Part shown: positions 52,451-61,232 of the stretch, one piece after another
Numbering within the stretch: position 1 is the first letter of the stretch
How the letters are laid out: every line of letters starts with the position of its first letter
NCBI RefSeq assembly: GCF_039969785.1
Contig: NZ_JBDVNC010000018.1
Location: forward strand, 124,001-188,000
DNA from: Shimia sp039969785
GTDB lineage: Bacteria > Pseudomonadota > Alphaproteobacteria > Rhodobacterales > Rhodobacteraceae
DNA: 64,000 nt
Reading direction: 5' to 3'
Notes under the pieces: model-generated
What the model saw: only the letters and a program-made list of their open reading frames with translations
Databases searched by the model: none
What the model was told of the DNA's origin: nothing
Position numbers and translations under genes: made by a program

Positions 52451-53103
52451 GATGGCTTTCACTATTCCTGTCCCTGCTGGCGATCTCGCTGCTGAGTGCC
52501 TGCGCCGGGATTGGCTCGCTTAATCGGGCGGCTCAATCAAGCGAGCTTTACTCGCTGACCCCCAAAAGCACGTTTGATTCATCCTTGCCGCGCTTGCGCC
52601 AGCAGATTGTGGTTGAGGAGCCCACGGCGACGGCAGCGGTGGACACAGATCAGGTGGCCGTGATGCCCAACGCGCTGCAGGTGCAGTACCTGCCGGGTGT
52701 GCGCTGGGTCGATCGGGCGCCTTTGATTGTGCAGTCTTTGCTGATCGAGAGCTTTGAGAACAGCGGCAGAGTGGCAGCTGTGGGGCGGTCGACCGTTGGG
52801 CTGCGGCCGGATTATATGATTGTCACGGACATTCGCGAATTTCAGGCAACCTTGGTCAATCGCGAGGATGAAGAGAGCGCGCTTCAGGCTGAGGTTCGGC
52901 TGAACATTAAAATCGTGGACGCCTATTCCGATCACATAGTGGGTTCTAGTTCATTTGAGAAAATTCGCGTCTCTGCCAGCGATGAAATGATCGATATTGC
53001 CACGGCGTTTGACGGCGCACTTGGGTCTGCCATGCGCGGCGCGGTAGAGTGGAGCATTCGCAAAATCCACACCCATGCCAGCCAGAACCCCAGACCGTTT
53101 TAA
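52447..53103 (+). CDS. transport-associated lipoprotein (PqiC/ABC auxiliary type)
   Basis: A 218-residue lipoprotein with lipobox LLSAC (Cys19) and the PqiC/YmbA-like domain ELYSLTPKSTF, VQYLPGVRWVDRAPLIVQSLLIE and RPDYMIVTDIREFQA. Such proteins connect MCE tunnels to the outer membrane. It shares four bases with mlaD and ends the operon, and likely completes the lipid bridge. Confidence 0.82.
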   Translation: MRWLSLFLSLLAISLLSACAGIGSLNRAAQSSELYSLTPKSTFDSSLPRLRQQIVVEEPTATAAVDTDQVAVMPNALQVQYLPGVRWVDRAPLIVQSLLIESFENSGRVAAVGRSTVGLRPDYMIVTDIREFQATLVNREDEESALQAEVRLNIKIVDAYSDHIVGSSSFEKIRVSASDEMIDIATAFDGALGSAMRGAVEWSIRKIHTHASQNPRPF

Positions 53104-53306
53104 CCCGTGTAATACGTCAGCCCGTAAACCGTACCGCACATAAGCGGCGGGCAGGGCGCGGCGGCTAAGAGGGGGATTTCACTTTGGCCGTCGAATGGTC
53201 GCGCTGAAAGACGCAGGCATGGGACTCGGAAAACCGGGCCAAAATGGTCTTGGTTTGAGAGGGACATAACAAATCACATGTTCGTCGGATTAGTGGGGGA
53301 TGTATT

Positions 53307-53384
53307 TGGCGAGCCGTGGAGGACTCGAACCCCCGACCTGAGAATTAGAAGTTCCCTGCTCTAATCCAGCTGAGCTAACGGCCC
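53307..53384 (-). tRNA. tRNA-Arg (anticodon TCT)
   Basis: The cloverleaf folds cleanly on the minus strand: acceptor GGGCCGT/ACGGCTC, D-arm GCTC...GAGC, anticodon stem GGGAA/TTCTC with loop CTTCTAA (anticodon TCT), T-arm with GTTCGAGTC, and an encoded CCA at 53307-53309. It decodes AGA/AGG, rare arginine codons in a GC-rich genome. Confidence 0.93.
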
Positions 53385-53550
53385 GCTCTACTTTCGGCTG
53401 TATCAGCCAAATATCCTGCCCTGTCAACCATGTAGAGCAGTTGGAAAGCTCTCATCAATGGCGTCTGGATCAACCGGTGGTGATCGTCATGAAGAGTTAG
53501 CAAATGAGTGGCTCTTTTTGCAGGCGTCCGACCGCTTTGAATATCAACAA

Positions 53551-55014
53551 TCAGTGGTTTTGGAGGATTTTGCGCAGCGTGGCGAACGAGGGTGCAAGCA
53601 GATTTTCGGGTATGGCGGCATAGCCCAAAAGAAATCCAGACGCGGCAGGCGCATGCACGCCGTATTTTGACAATGGAACGAGGCTCAGCCCCGATCCAAT
53701 TGCGTCTTGCGAGGCGCTTGTGTCATCTATTGGCGCTTGGGCTAGACAAGCGATCTGAATACCTGTTCTGCCATCAATGGCCGTCAGTTTGGTTCCCAGA
53801 GTTTGTTCCAACATGTGCAAAAAGGTTGTTCTGCGTTCGAAATAAAGTTTGCGCATTCGTTTGAGGTGGCGCGAGAAATGCCCTTCGCGCATGAATTTAT
53901 TGAGCGCAGATTGCAGCACAAGTGACGGATGTTGGCCGGTCACACCAAGCGCGGTTTCTATTTTTGTTGCCAAATCCGGCGGCGCAACAATGTAGCCTAT
54001 GCGCAGCGACGGAAACATCACTTTTGAAAAGGTTCCAACGTAAATCACAGGTGCATGATCGGCCAAACCCTGCATAGCGGGAATAGGATCGCCAAAGAAG
54101 CTGTATTCTCCGTCATAGTCATCCTCGATGATCCACGCGTTTTTGTCCTTGGCAGCGGTCAGCATTTGCAACCGCTGATCCAATGGCATCGGGATGCCCA
54201 GCGGATGCTGACAGGCGGGGGTGAGGTAGATCAACTTTGGATTTGGGCTGGCAACTGCAGGAAGGCTCCAGCCGTTTTCATCAACGGGCATGCTGACAAG
54301 TGATGCGCCTGCGCATGCGAAGGCGTTTTTTGCGCCGATAAAGCCCGGGTCCTCCATCCAGACGGTATCTCGCTTGTCGATCAACAGCCGGGCAAGCAGG
54401 TCAAGCGCTGCTTGTCCCCCTGTGGTCAGTACAATGTTTTGAGGTGTGCATTTCAGCCCGCGTGAAACTGTCAAATAAGAGGCAAGGGTAGATTTCAGTT
54501 CGGCATGACCAGAGATTGAATGATACCCGAGCAGGCTTTCCTGAGACGGCGCCGACAAACGTTTCAAAATGGCGCCCCAGGTTTTATGCGGGAAAGTCGC
54601 GGTTTCAGGCAGCCCAGGATGAAAGACGGATGCGTCTGTTGTATTTTGCAACAGCAGCTGCTGGCTCAGCGTTGTACCGTGTCTGGAAAGCGTCGGGCCC
54701 GCGGTCGAAGTTGTGCCGCTTTGGGGCGTTTTTGCAAAACCCCTGGTATTTGCGACCCGACAGCCCGATCCTCTCCGGCTGACCAAATAGCCCTCGGCGA
54801 TGAGCTGGTCATACGCGCTGACAACAGTATTGCGTGAAATCGCCAGTTGCGTCGCAAGGGCACGAATGGCGGGCACTTTTGCTCCGGGGTCTAACCGCTG
54901 TTCGTGAATGAGCAATCGAAGCTGGTCACGCAGCTGAAGATGCAGAGCTTGGCCCCGATCCCGTTCAAGCTGAATCGAATCCAGCGGAAATTCTGATTCC
55001 ATTTTTGAACTCAT
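53551..55014 (-). CDS. MocR-type GntR/aminotransferase regulator
   Basis: A 487-residue regulator with an N-terminal GntR winged helix (residues about 15-80, ALHLQLRDQLRLLIHEQRLDPG) fused to a class I aminotransferase-like domain with the PLP Lys in VGTFSKVMFPSLRIGYIV. MocR proteins sense PLP or an amine-bearing ligand and activate divergent genes. The start at 55014 is the best of two weakly supported ATGs (the other is 55002). It faces a dehydrogenase gene across a 97-base gap holding the inverted repeat at 55019-55065. MocR is named after rhizopine catabolism, which fits the neighbours. Confidence 0.85.
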   Translation of the reverse strand: MSSKMESEFPLDSIQLERDRGQALHLQLRDQLRLLIHEQRLDPGAKVPAIRALATQLAISRNTVVSAYDQLIAEGYLVSRRGSGCRVANTRGFAKTPQSGTTSTAGPTLSRHGTTLSQQLLLQNTTDASVFHPGLPETATFPHKTWGAILKRLSAPSQESLLGYHSISGHAELKSTLASYLTVSRGLKCTPQNIVLTTGGQAALDLLARLLIDKRDTVWMEDPGFIGAKNAFACAGASLVSMPVDENGWSLPAVASPNPKLIYLTPACQHPLGIPMPLDQRLQMLTAAKDKNAWIIEDDYDGEYSFFGDPIPAMQGLADHAPVIYVGTFSKVMFPSLRIGYIVAPPDLATKIETALGVTGQHPSLVLQSALNKFMREGHFSRHLKRMRKLYFERRTTFLHMLEQTLGTKLTAIDGRTGIQIACLAQAPIDDTSASQDAIGSGLSLVPLSKYGVHAPAASGFLLGYAAIPENLLAPSFATLRKILQNH

Positions 55015-55018
55015 CAAA

Positions 55019-55065
55019 ATTGTACCCAGCGAAAAGTAAATAAGTGTCTCTATTTTGGGTCCAAT
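55019..55065. promoter_or_regulatory. candidate MocR operator (10-bp inverted repeat)
   Basis: ATTGTACCCA (55019-55028) and TGGGTCCAAT (55056-55065) are inverted copies with one mismatch, 27 bases apart, in the divergent promoter between the MocR-type regulator and the dehydrogenase gene. A partner-gene regulator binding here is the simplest reading. Confidence 0.5.
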
Positions 55066-55111
55066 TATCGTGAGATGACTCGCTAAATCAAGGTTGTTGG
55101 AGAAAACCAAA

Positions 55112-56245
55112 ATGGAAATAAAAATCGGGCTGATTGGCGCAGGCTTTATTGGCCGCAGCCATGCATTGGCCATCAACGCGGTGAACAGGGTGTTTGGGGA
55201 CGAGCATTTTGTTGCTACACCCCACATGTTGGTCGAAGCGGACGAAAAGACCGCGACCACAATGGCGCAACGTTTTGGGTTTCGGATCGCGACGACCGAT
55301 TGGCAGCGGGCCGTGGTCGAATGCGACGCGGTTGTTATCGCCGTACCAAGCTATCTGCACAAAGACATCGCCATCGCCGCCGCCAAGCACGGAACGCATG
55401 TCCTTTGCGAAAAGCCGGTCGGTCTGTCCAGCGATGAGGCCGCTGAGATTGCCAATGCGGCGCGGGCTGGCAACGTGTCCCATCTTGTTGGTTTCACATA
55501 TTTGCGGTCGCCCTTGATCCGATACGCGCTTCAAGTGCTGGAAACTGGGGAGCTTGGGAAGCCCCTGCACTTTAAAGGATGGCATTGCGAGGACTACGGT
55601 GCCGACGCAACACAGCCGTTCACCTGGCGTCACGATGCAAGCCTTGCGGGCAAATGCGGCGCGTTGGGCGATATGGGGTGGCACGTGTTTGCAATCGCAC
55701 GCGCGTTATGCGGCCCGGTCACCGACCTCAGAGGGGAGGTCGCAACGTTCCATCAATCACGCTGCCTCGCCTCGGACCCCACCACAAACCGCGCCGTTGA
55801 AAATGAAGACTGGTCCAACAGCACGCTCAAGTTTGAAAGTGGGGCTGTGGGTTCTGTCGAAGTCAGCCGGGTCGCCCATGGTCATAAAATGGATATCGGA
55901 TTTGAGCTGATTTGTGAGCAAGGCACAATTGTCTTTCGCGGCGAGCAGTCCAATCAGATCGAAATCTATCGGGCCGGTGAAGACAATGCCGGCGCAGGAT
56001 TTCGCACGGTTCACATCAATGCAGAGCACCCGGATTATGGCGCTTTTATCCCTGCGCCGGGCCATGGATTGGGCTTCAACGACCTTAAGACAATCGAGAT
56101 TCGCGATTTTCTGATGTCCATCTCTAAACAGGAACAACACGGCGCCGATCTGGACGATGCGGTCTGTATTTCGCGCATCTGCAAGGGAATTCTGCGCTCG
56201 TCACAAAAGGGCGGCGGCTGGATTGTCGCGCCCGAAACCACCTGA
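55112..56245 (+). CDS. Gfo/Idh/MocA-family dehydrogenase
   Basis: A 377-residue NAD(P)-dependent oxidoreductase with the Rossmann motif IGLIGAGFIGRSHALAI, the EKP motif at LCEKPVGLSSDEA and the catalytic segment GALGDMGWH, standard for inositol/sugar dehydrogenases such as MocA and Idh. TTGGAG precedes the ATG. It starts the operon that continues with the IolE-like and DegT genes. Oxidation of an inosamine or inositol derivative is inferred from the set of neighbours. Confidence 0.85.
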   Translation: MEIKIGLIGAGFIGRSHALAINAVNRVFGDEHFVATPHMLVEADEKTATTMAQRFGFRIATTDWQRAVVECDAVVIAVPSYLHKDIAIAAAKHGTHVLCEKPVGLSSDEAAEIANAARAGNVSHLVGFTYLRSPLIRYALQVLETGELGKPLHFKGWHCEDYGADATQPFTWRHDASLAGKCGALGDMGWHVFAIARALCGPVTDLRGEVATFHQSRCLASDPTTNRAVENEDWSNSTLKFESGAVGSVEVSRVAHGHKMDIGFELICEQGTIVFRGEQSNQIEIYRAGEDNAGAGFRTVHINAEHPDYGAFIPAPGHGLGFNDLKTIEIRDFLMSISKQEQHGADLDDAVCISRICKGILRSSQKGGGWIVAPETT

Positions 56246-56272
56246 ACAACGATCACAACACTGGAAAATAAA

Positions 56273-57166
56273 ATGGCACTAAAATTCGCAACAAATCCAA
56301 TTGGCTGGACCAATGATGACCTGCCCGATCTGGGCAAGGAAACGACCCTTGAACAATGTCTGAGCGAAGCCCGCGCGGCCGGTTACGAGGGCATCGAAAT
56401 GGGCGGAAAATTTCCTCAGGACGCCGCCGCCCTGAACACACTTTTGGGCGCACACGATCTGAATTTGGCATCCGGTTGGTGGGAAGGAAAAATCCTTGAC
56501 CGTGGAGTCGACGCTGAGTTTGAGGCGATGCAGGATTATCTGCAGATGCTCATTACATTGGGGGTCAAACATTTCGTTTACGGCGAAGGGTCCTGCGGTC
56601 GGCTTGAAGGCATTTGGAAACCAATTTCTCAGCGCCCTGTATTGGCGGAGACTGAATGGGAATCCTACGCCGCCGCGCTTTCAACATTGGCGGACAGAAC
56701 AGAGGCGCTTGGAATAAACTTGGCGTTGCACCCCCACATGGGCACAATTGTCGAGACAGATGCCGAGATTGACCGCGTGATGCAATTGGTTGGACCATCA
56801 GTAAAGTTGGCCTTTGACACGGGGCATTGCACCTTTGCGGGTGGCGATCCGGTGGCCGTTTGCGCCAAACACGCGGACCGCATTGTGCATCTTCATTGCA
56901 AAGACATACGGACAGACAAGCTTAACAAAGCCGTCTCGACGGACATGTCGTTCATGGATGCGATTCTGGATGGCATATTTACTGTACCCGGCGATGGTGG
57001 TGTCGATTTCGGGGCCATTCTGAGTTCGTTGCAACAGGCGAATTTTGACGGTTGGCTTGTTGTCGAAGCCGAGCAAAACCCGGAAAAAGCCCCTCCGTTT
57101 TTCTATGCAAAACTCGGTTTTGAAAACCTGTCAACTCTCGCGGCAGAGGCAGGGTTTGCCGCCTGA
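56273..57166 (+). CDS. IolE/MocC-like sugar isomerase/dehydratase
   Basis: A 297-residue TIM-barrel protein of the AP-endonuclease/IolE family: KFATNPIGWTNDDLPDLG at the start (the IolE IGWTND signature), LALHPHMGTIVE, AFDTGHCTFAGGDP and VVEAEQNPEKAPPF near the end. IolE dehydrates scyllo-inosose, and MocC is its rhizopine-pathway relative. It follows the dehydrogenase gene by 27 bases and precedes the aminotransferase gene. Confidence 0.85.
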   Translation: MALKFATNPIGWTNDDLPDLGKETTLEQCLSEARAAGYEGIEMGGKFPQDAAALNTLLGAHDLNLASGWWEGKILDRGVDAEFEAMQDYLQMLITLGVKHFVYGEGSCGRLEGIWKPISQRPVLAETEWESYAAALSTLADRTEALGINLALHPHMGTIVETDAEIDRVMQLVGPSVKLAFDTGHCTFAGGDPVAVCAKHADRIVHLHCKDIRTDKLNKAVSTDMSFMDAILDGIFTVPGDGGVDFGAILSSLQQANFDGWLVVEAEQNPEKAPPFFYAKLGFENLSTLAAEAGFAA

Positions 57167-57231
57167 CACGCACAGGATCGCCCGCCTTTGCAGCGGGCGG
57201 TCTTTCTTGAACCGATTCAGAGGAGACGGAC

Positions 57232-58479
57232 ATGTATTTGGTAGGGAATGAAGAAATCGATGCACTCGCAAAGGTCATCCGTGAAGGGACCCTGTTTCGC
57301 TATGGCATCGGTCAGGAATGTGATCGCTTTGAAAGCCGATATGCTGACTACCTGAACACACAACATGTTGCCCTGACAGTCAGCGGCACATACGCGCTGA
57401 CGGCCGCGATGAGAGCGCTTAGTGTGGGGCCGGGTGACGAAGTCCTTGTTCCGGCGCATACATATATGGCCACCGCGACCAGTGTTCTGGCCGTTGGGGC
57501 AATCCCTGTGGTGGTCGATATCGACGAGAGCCTGACCATTTCCCCGACCGCCATTGAGGCCGCGGTTGGACCCAGGACAAGGGCTGTGATTGCGGTGCAC
57601 ATGTGGGGCGCGGCCTGCAATATGGATGCGATTACGGAACTGGGCAAACGCCATCAGCTCTGGGTCATCGAGGATGCCTGTCAGGGCGTTGGCGGCGGGT
57701 ATAAGGGTCAAAAACTTGGCGCGATTGGGGATATCGGCGCGTTCAGTTTCAATTTCTACAAGAACATGACCTGCGGCGAAGGCGGTGCCATTGCAACGTC
57801 GGACGCGTCGCTGGCAGGACGCGCGCGCTGTGCGATTGATCCGTGTCACTATTACTGGAACGGACAAGACGAAGGGCTGGACCTTTTTGCTGGAAATGGC
57901 GGGCGGGCGTCAGAGCTTCAGGGGGCCATGTTGAATGTGCAGCTTGATCGCATTGACGGCATCGTTAGCGCCATGCGCAAAGAGCGCGAGTATATCCTGC
58001 AGGCAACAGAGGGGCTGCGTGACATGGGTCTTACACCCGCTTTGATGCATTCGCCGGACTTCGATTGCGCGGCGCATCTGATGTTTCAACTGCCAACAGC
58101 TGAATCCGCAAAGCGGTTTGCAGAAATCATGCCCGTCGTCATCGCAAGTGAAACCGGTCGGCACACCTATACCAAATGGGAACAGGTGCTGCAGCAGAAA
58201 GGGGCAGCGCATCCGGCAATGAACCCGTACAACCATCCCGCCAATGCCGACTGCCGGTTGGAAACAAAACCCGATCAATGCGCGCGCTCGCTTAAGATAC
58301 TGGATCGCATGATCATGGTTCCGATGTCTCCTTTGCGCGATGAGGCCGAAACAGCCGCGATCGCGCGGGACATCACACACACCGCGCGCGCGGTGCTGGG
58401 GAACACGTCCAAAAAGACCGTTAAACTTGAGGCAAGCTCTGCCATCGATACGCAGAAGTTCGATATTCAAGGATCATAA
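57232..58479 (+). CDS. DegT/DnrJ/EryC1-family PLP aminotransferase
   Basis: A 415-residue PLP aminotransferase: VALTVSGTYALTAAMRALSVG at the cofactor pocket, VIEDACQGVGGGYKGQKLGAIGD, and the PLP Lys in FNFYKNMTCGEGGAIATSD. Length (around 415) is in the range of scyllo-inosose aminotransferases. Beside an IolE-like gene it could deaminate scyllo-inosamine to scyllo-inosose or run in the reverse sense. GAGGAG precedes the ATG. The hairpin at 58584-58610 follows. The specificity is inferred from context, not from active-site residues. Confidence 0.82.
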   Translation: MYLVGNEEIDALAKVIREGTLFRYGIGQECDRFESRYADYLNTQHVALTVSGTYALTAAMRALSVGPGDEVLVPAHTYMATATSVLAVGAIPVVVDIDESLTISPTAIEAAVGPRTRAVIAVHMWGAACNMDAITELGKRHQLWVIEDACQGVGGGYKGQKLGAIGDIGAFSFNFYKNMTCGEGGAIATSDASLAGRARCAIDPCHYYWNGQDEGLDLFAGNGGRASELQGAMLNVQLDRIDGIVSAMRKEREYILQATEGLRDMGLTPALMHSPDFDCAAHLMFQLPTAESAKRFAEIMPVVIASETGRHTYTKWEQVLQQKGAAHPAMNPYNHPANADCRLETKPDQCARSLKILDRMIMVPMSPLRDEAETAAIARDITHTARAVLGNTSKKTVKLEASSAIDTQKFDIQGS

Positions 58480-58583
58480 CTCGCTCGAAACCGGGGTAGA
58501 GGCGCTGACTTTGAATGACCTTTGCAAAGCCGCTGGATTCAGGGTTGCCAGGGGATTGCGCGCGATCCCATCCGCGCAATGCA

Positions 58584-58610
58584 ATGGGGTGGGCCTGTGG
58601 TCCACCCCAT
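58584..58610 (+). terminator. hairpin after the moc-like operon
   Basis: ATGGGGTGG (58584-58592) and CCACCCCAT (58602-58610) form a perfect 9-bp stem with a 9-base loop about 105 bases after the aminotransferase stop. A short run catttgaaaa follows. Confidence 0.6.
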
Positions 58611-58669
58611 CATTTGAAAACGAAGTTTTGAAGCGCGAGGGCAGGTAGAGAGAAGGAGGCTATGGGATT

Positions 58670-59066
58670 TTACAAAGCGTTGAGGTCTTCTTTTGGCGTG
58701 CCTGCCAACAAAAGCTCGACCGTATCGCGATAACGTCGTGCCTGAATTTCAAGAAACTGGCGGAAGGAAATCAGCTTGGGCATGTCACAGCCTGAGACCA
58801 GCGCGAACAGAAACCGGATGTGGTTGTTTTCTCAATCCGGATCGATCTCGTCGTCGGGATGCACCTTTTTACGTTTGCTGAGCACGTAATAAGCCGCGAC
58901 GAGGCGTTCTTCCCAAAGGTCGTCGCCCTGCGTGACGGATTCACCAATAGCCAGAGCGTCAAAGTTAATACGCAGTTTTGCAATTTCGCGCAGATCGGGT
59001 TCGGACACATGGGAAAGCCGGTAGCCCCGGCGTTGCTCGGCCACGACCTGTCGCAGGTGATGAGAA
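58670..59066 (-). pseudogene. decayed GntR-family (FCD domain) regulator
   Basis: The FCD ligand-binding domain is readable: VAEQRRGYRLSHVSEPDL, then EERLVAAYYVLSKRKKVHPD, then DEIDPD followed by an in-frame TGA at 58832-58834, where the family normally has Trp, and then in the same frame ENNHIRFLFALVSGCDMPKL through to DLNAL and a stop at 58670-58672. The N-terminal winged helix is missing. A family His also appears changed to Leu. It faces the FAH remnant, as a divergent regulator would. Confidence 0.8.
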
Positions 59067-59070
59067 CGTC

Positions 59071-59780
59071 ATGCGATATCGCACATATGAACATGCTGGC
59101 TCACAATTTGTGGCGGTGCATACGGTTGATGGTTGGCATGAGACGGAATTTGCGTGCCTTGCCGATATGATCTGGTCGGGCAATTTTTGAGACAAGGCAT
59201 TCAGGACAGGCAAGCCGGTTGTCGAAACCGGCGATCTCAGTCTGTTGTCGCCGATCCCAAAGCCCGGAAAGGTGATTTGTTGGTTTGAATTACCTCGAGC
59301 ATGCCAAGGAAAGCCCCTAAAAAAAACTGCCCATTTACCCCAGTTTTTCCCGATTTGCCACCAGCCTTGTTGCCCTGGGTGCCCCGATTGTCAGGCCGGA
59401 ATGCAGCGAACAGCTTGATTATAATGGCGAATTGTTGGTCGTTGTTGGTCGCAGGGCGCGCGCTGTGTCAGAGAATGACGCGCTTGGTTATGTGGCGGGC
59501 CACTCGATTTTCAACGAAGCCTCATTGCGCGACATTCGGTTCTTTGGTGAGCAATGGACGCCGGGCAAGAATTCGACCACACCGGCGCGTTTTGCCCGGA
59601 TTTTGTATCTACGGATGAATTGCCAGAAGGAACAAAATGGCTGCTTCTTGAAGCTTTTCTGAATGGTGACGTGGTGCAATCGGCCAGCACGTCAGACATG
59701 TTTTTTCAGTTGCTGAACCGGCGGCCAAGGTCAGCGTATTCGCAACGCTTGAACCGGGCGATACCATCGCAAGGGGCCAC
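59071..59780 (+). pseudogene. decayed fumarylacetoacetate-hydrolase family gene
   Basis: It starts cleanly (MRYRTYEHAGSQFVAVHTVD) but stops after 39 codons at 59188-59190. Further pieces are then found in different frames: LLSPIPKPGKVICWF, the EQLDYNGELLVVVGRRARAVSENDALGYVAGHSIFNEASLRDI equivalent in a shifted frame, EFDHTGAFCPDFVSTDELPEG, and after another shift VAEPAAKVSVFATLEPGDTIA. At least three frameshifts or deletions are needed. The last 20 or so residues are lost at a junction with the ABC ATPase remnant. It is a relative of the intact gene at 43336. Confidence 0.8.
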
Positions 59781-60215
59781 CAGCGGGGGGCGGGTCGGCA
59801 TGGCCCCAGCGAAACTCGCGCAATTTGCGGTGAAAATGGCGCTGGCAAAAGCACATTGGTGCGCTTGATTTCCGGGTTTGCTCACCTGACCAAGGCGAAA
59901 TCCTGAAAGCCGGAAAACGGACCGATACGCGGCGTGTTTCCGTTGTATTTCCGGAGCCTTCGATAATCCCGCACCTCTCGGTTCTGGACAAGGCACTTCC
60001 CGGGCATCCGGATGTGTCGCGGTTTTATCGCAGTTGACGGCATCGCGAAAGCGTGGCCGGGACTTTGGAGCAGCCTGGCCTGTCAGACATCGCGCCGGAC
60101 CGGCTGGGTCTGGATCTTAAGCAAACCAACGAAAGACCGGACAAACAGCGCGCTTATCCGTGCAAGGGTCGGGCGGGGCATTTGGCCAGGCCACTCACGG
60201 GCTGCACCCCACCGC
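59781..60215 (+). pseudogene. decayed sugar ABC transporter ATPase (RbsA-like)
   Basis: The Walker A region is preserved (ICGENGAGKSTLVRLISGFAH), but its N-terminal 30 or so residues are missing. One base is lost after GCTCAC, and the restored frame reads DQGEILKAGKRTDTRRVSVVFPEPSIIPHLSVLD, with Pro replacing the Q-loop Gln. A stop follows at about 60036, then the fragment SDIAPDRLGLDLKQTNE, after which the gene fades. The signature and Walker B motifs were not found. Confidence 0.75.
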
Positions 60216-60430
60216 GAGGCCCCGGACGAAGGGTTAACGCACAGGAATTTTGGCGTGCCCTGCCAGCGAGCACCAGCTTCATGGCATTTTTGGCCCGGTG
60301 AATTTGACCTGAGCGTCGGTCCAATGTTGACCTTGGGCGGCCTGATAACGCTTGTCGTGGGGCAGGCGGGTCTGCGGTATGGCATTGCTGCCGCCGTTGG
60401 CTTTGGCCTAGTCACAGGGACAGGTATTGA
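60216..60430 (+). pseudogene. remnant of sugar ABC transporter permease (RbsC-like)
   Basis: The segment EFDLSVGPMLTLGGLITLVV followed by RYGIAAAVGFGLVTGTGIEVAA matches the start of the ribose-type permease core (usual form IDLSVG plus membrane helix). Only about 50 residues remain, joined directly to the isomerase remnant; the remaining five or more helices are deleted. Confidence 0.7.
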
Positions 60431-60479
60431 AGTCGCGGCCAAACAGATTGGAAGCCGGGATCAGACAAAGGCGACAGAT

Positions 60480-61232
60480 GCGGCGGCGGATGTTGGGTTC
60501 ACTGAAAGAGGATTTCTGCATGAAGACATGGCTGCCGTGCGCGACCGGTTTGGATTTGCGGATATGCACCGGCTCGTGGATACTAATGGTATTCGTCATT
60601 GCGAATTTGAGATGTCGGCGGGGTGCTGGGCCACCGGCGAAAAACGCGCCCGTTCGGGTCCCGAATGCCGTGACCATCCGGAAGCGGGTCATGCCTTGCG
60701 CGCACGCAACGTAAAAGTGGCCTGTGAGTTTGGCGCGACCGAGATCGACATTCCACCAATGCATGGCGAATTTCTGGAATGTGTCGCGAGGCACAGACAC
60801 GTGGCACGCGAATTGCGTTGGAGCCGATGCCGTTTGGAAATGTCTCTCACCATGAGATTGCGTATCAGATTGTTGACGGAGCCGAAGAGTTTGATTCCGA
60901 ATTGTTGATTGATTGCAGGCACATGCGCCGCACAGGTATTCCAATTCCTGAAGTTGCCAAAGTGCCGCGCCAATTGCTGGTTTCTGTTGAGCTGGATGAC
61001 GGGGATGTCGATGTCAAAGGCACATTGCTTGAGGATGCCATACACCGCCGGCGGTTCTGCGGCGAAGCGTCGTTTGATTTCTCGCATTTCATCAAAACGT
61101 TTCAGGAGATTGGCTTCGACAGCTTTTATTCGATTGAAGTGATGTCCCACGAATTGTGTGCACTTGTCAGTGCGCGAAGGCGCGCGTTGCGCTTATGACA
61201 CCACAATGCGGCAGCTTGGGCCTGACGCCTGA
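60480..61232 (+). pseudogene. decayed sugar phosphate isomerase/epimerase
   Basis: The TIM-barrel isomerase can be followed through several frames: HEDMAAVRDRFGFADMHRLV, then GHALRARNVKVACEFGATEI, then REAQTRGTRIALEPMPFGNV, LLIDCRHMRRTGIPIPEVAK, TLLEDAIHRRRFCGEASFDF, and finally SHELCAL and YDTTMRQLGPDA with a stop at 61230-61232. At least two frame changes interrupt it. It would have been the last gene of the transporter operon. Confidence 0.8.

Noticed and set aside
58480..58648. Coding continuation after the aminotransferase stop
   Set aside because: The open frame there runs through the 58584-58610 hairpin, has no ribosome-binding site and shows no domain.
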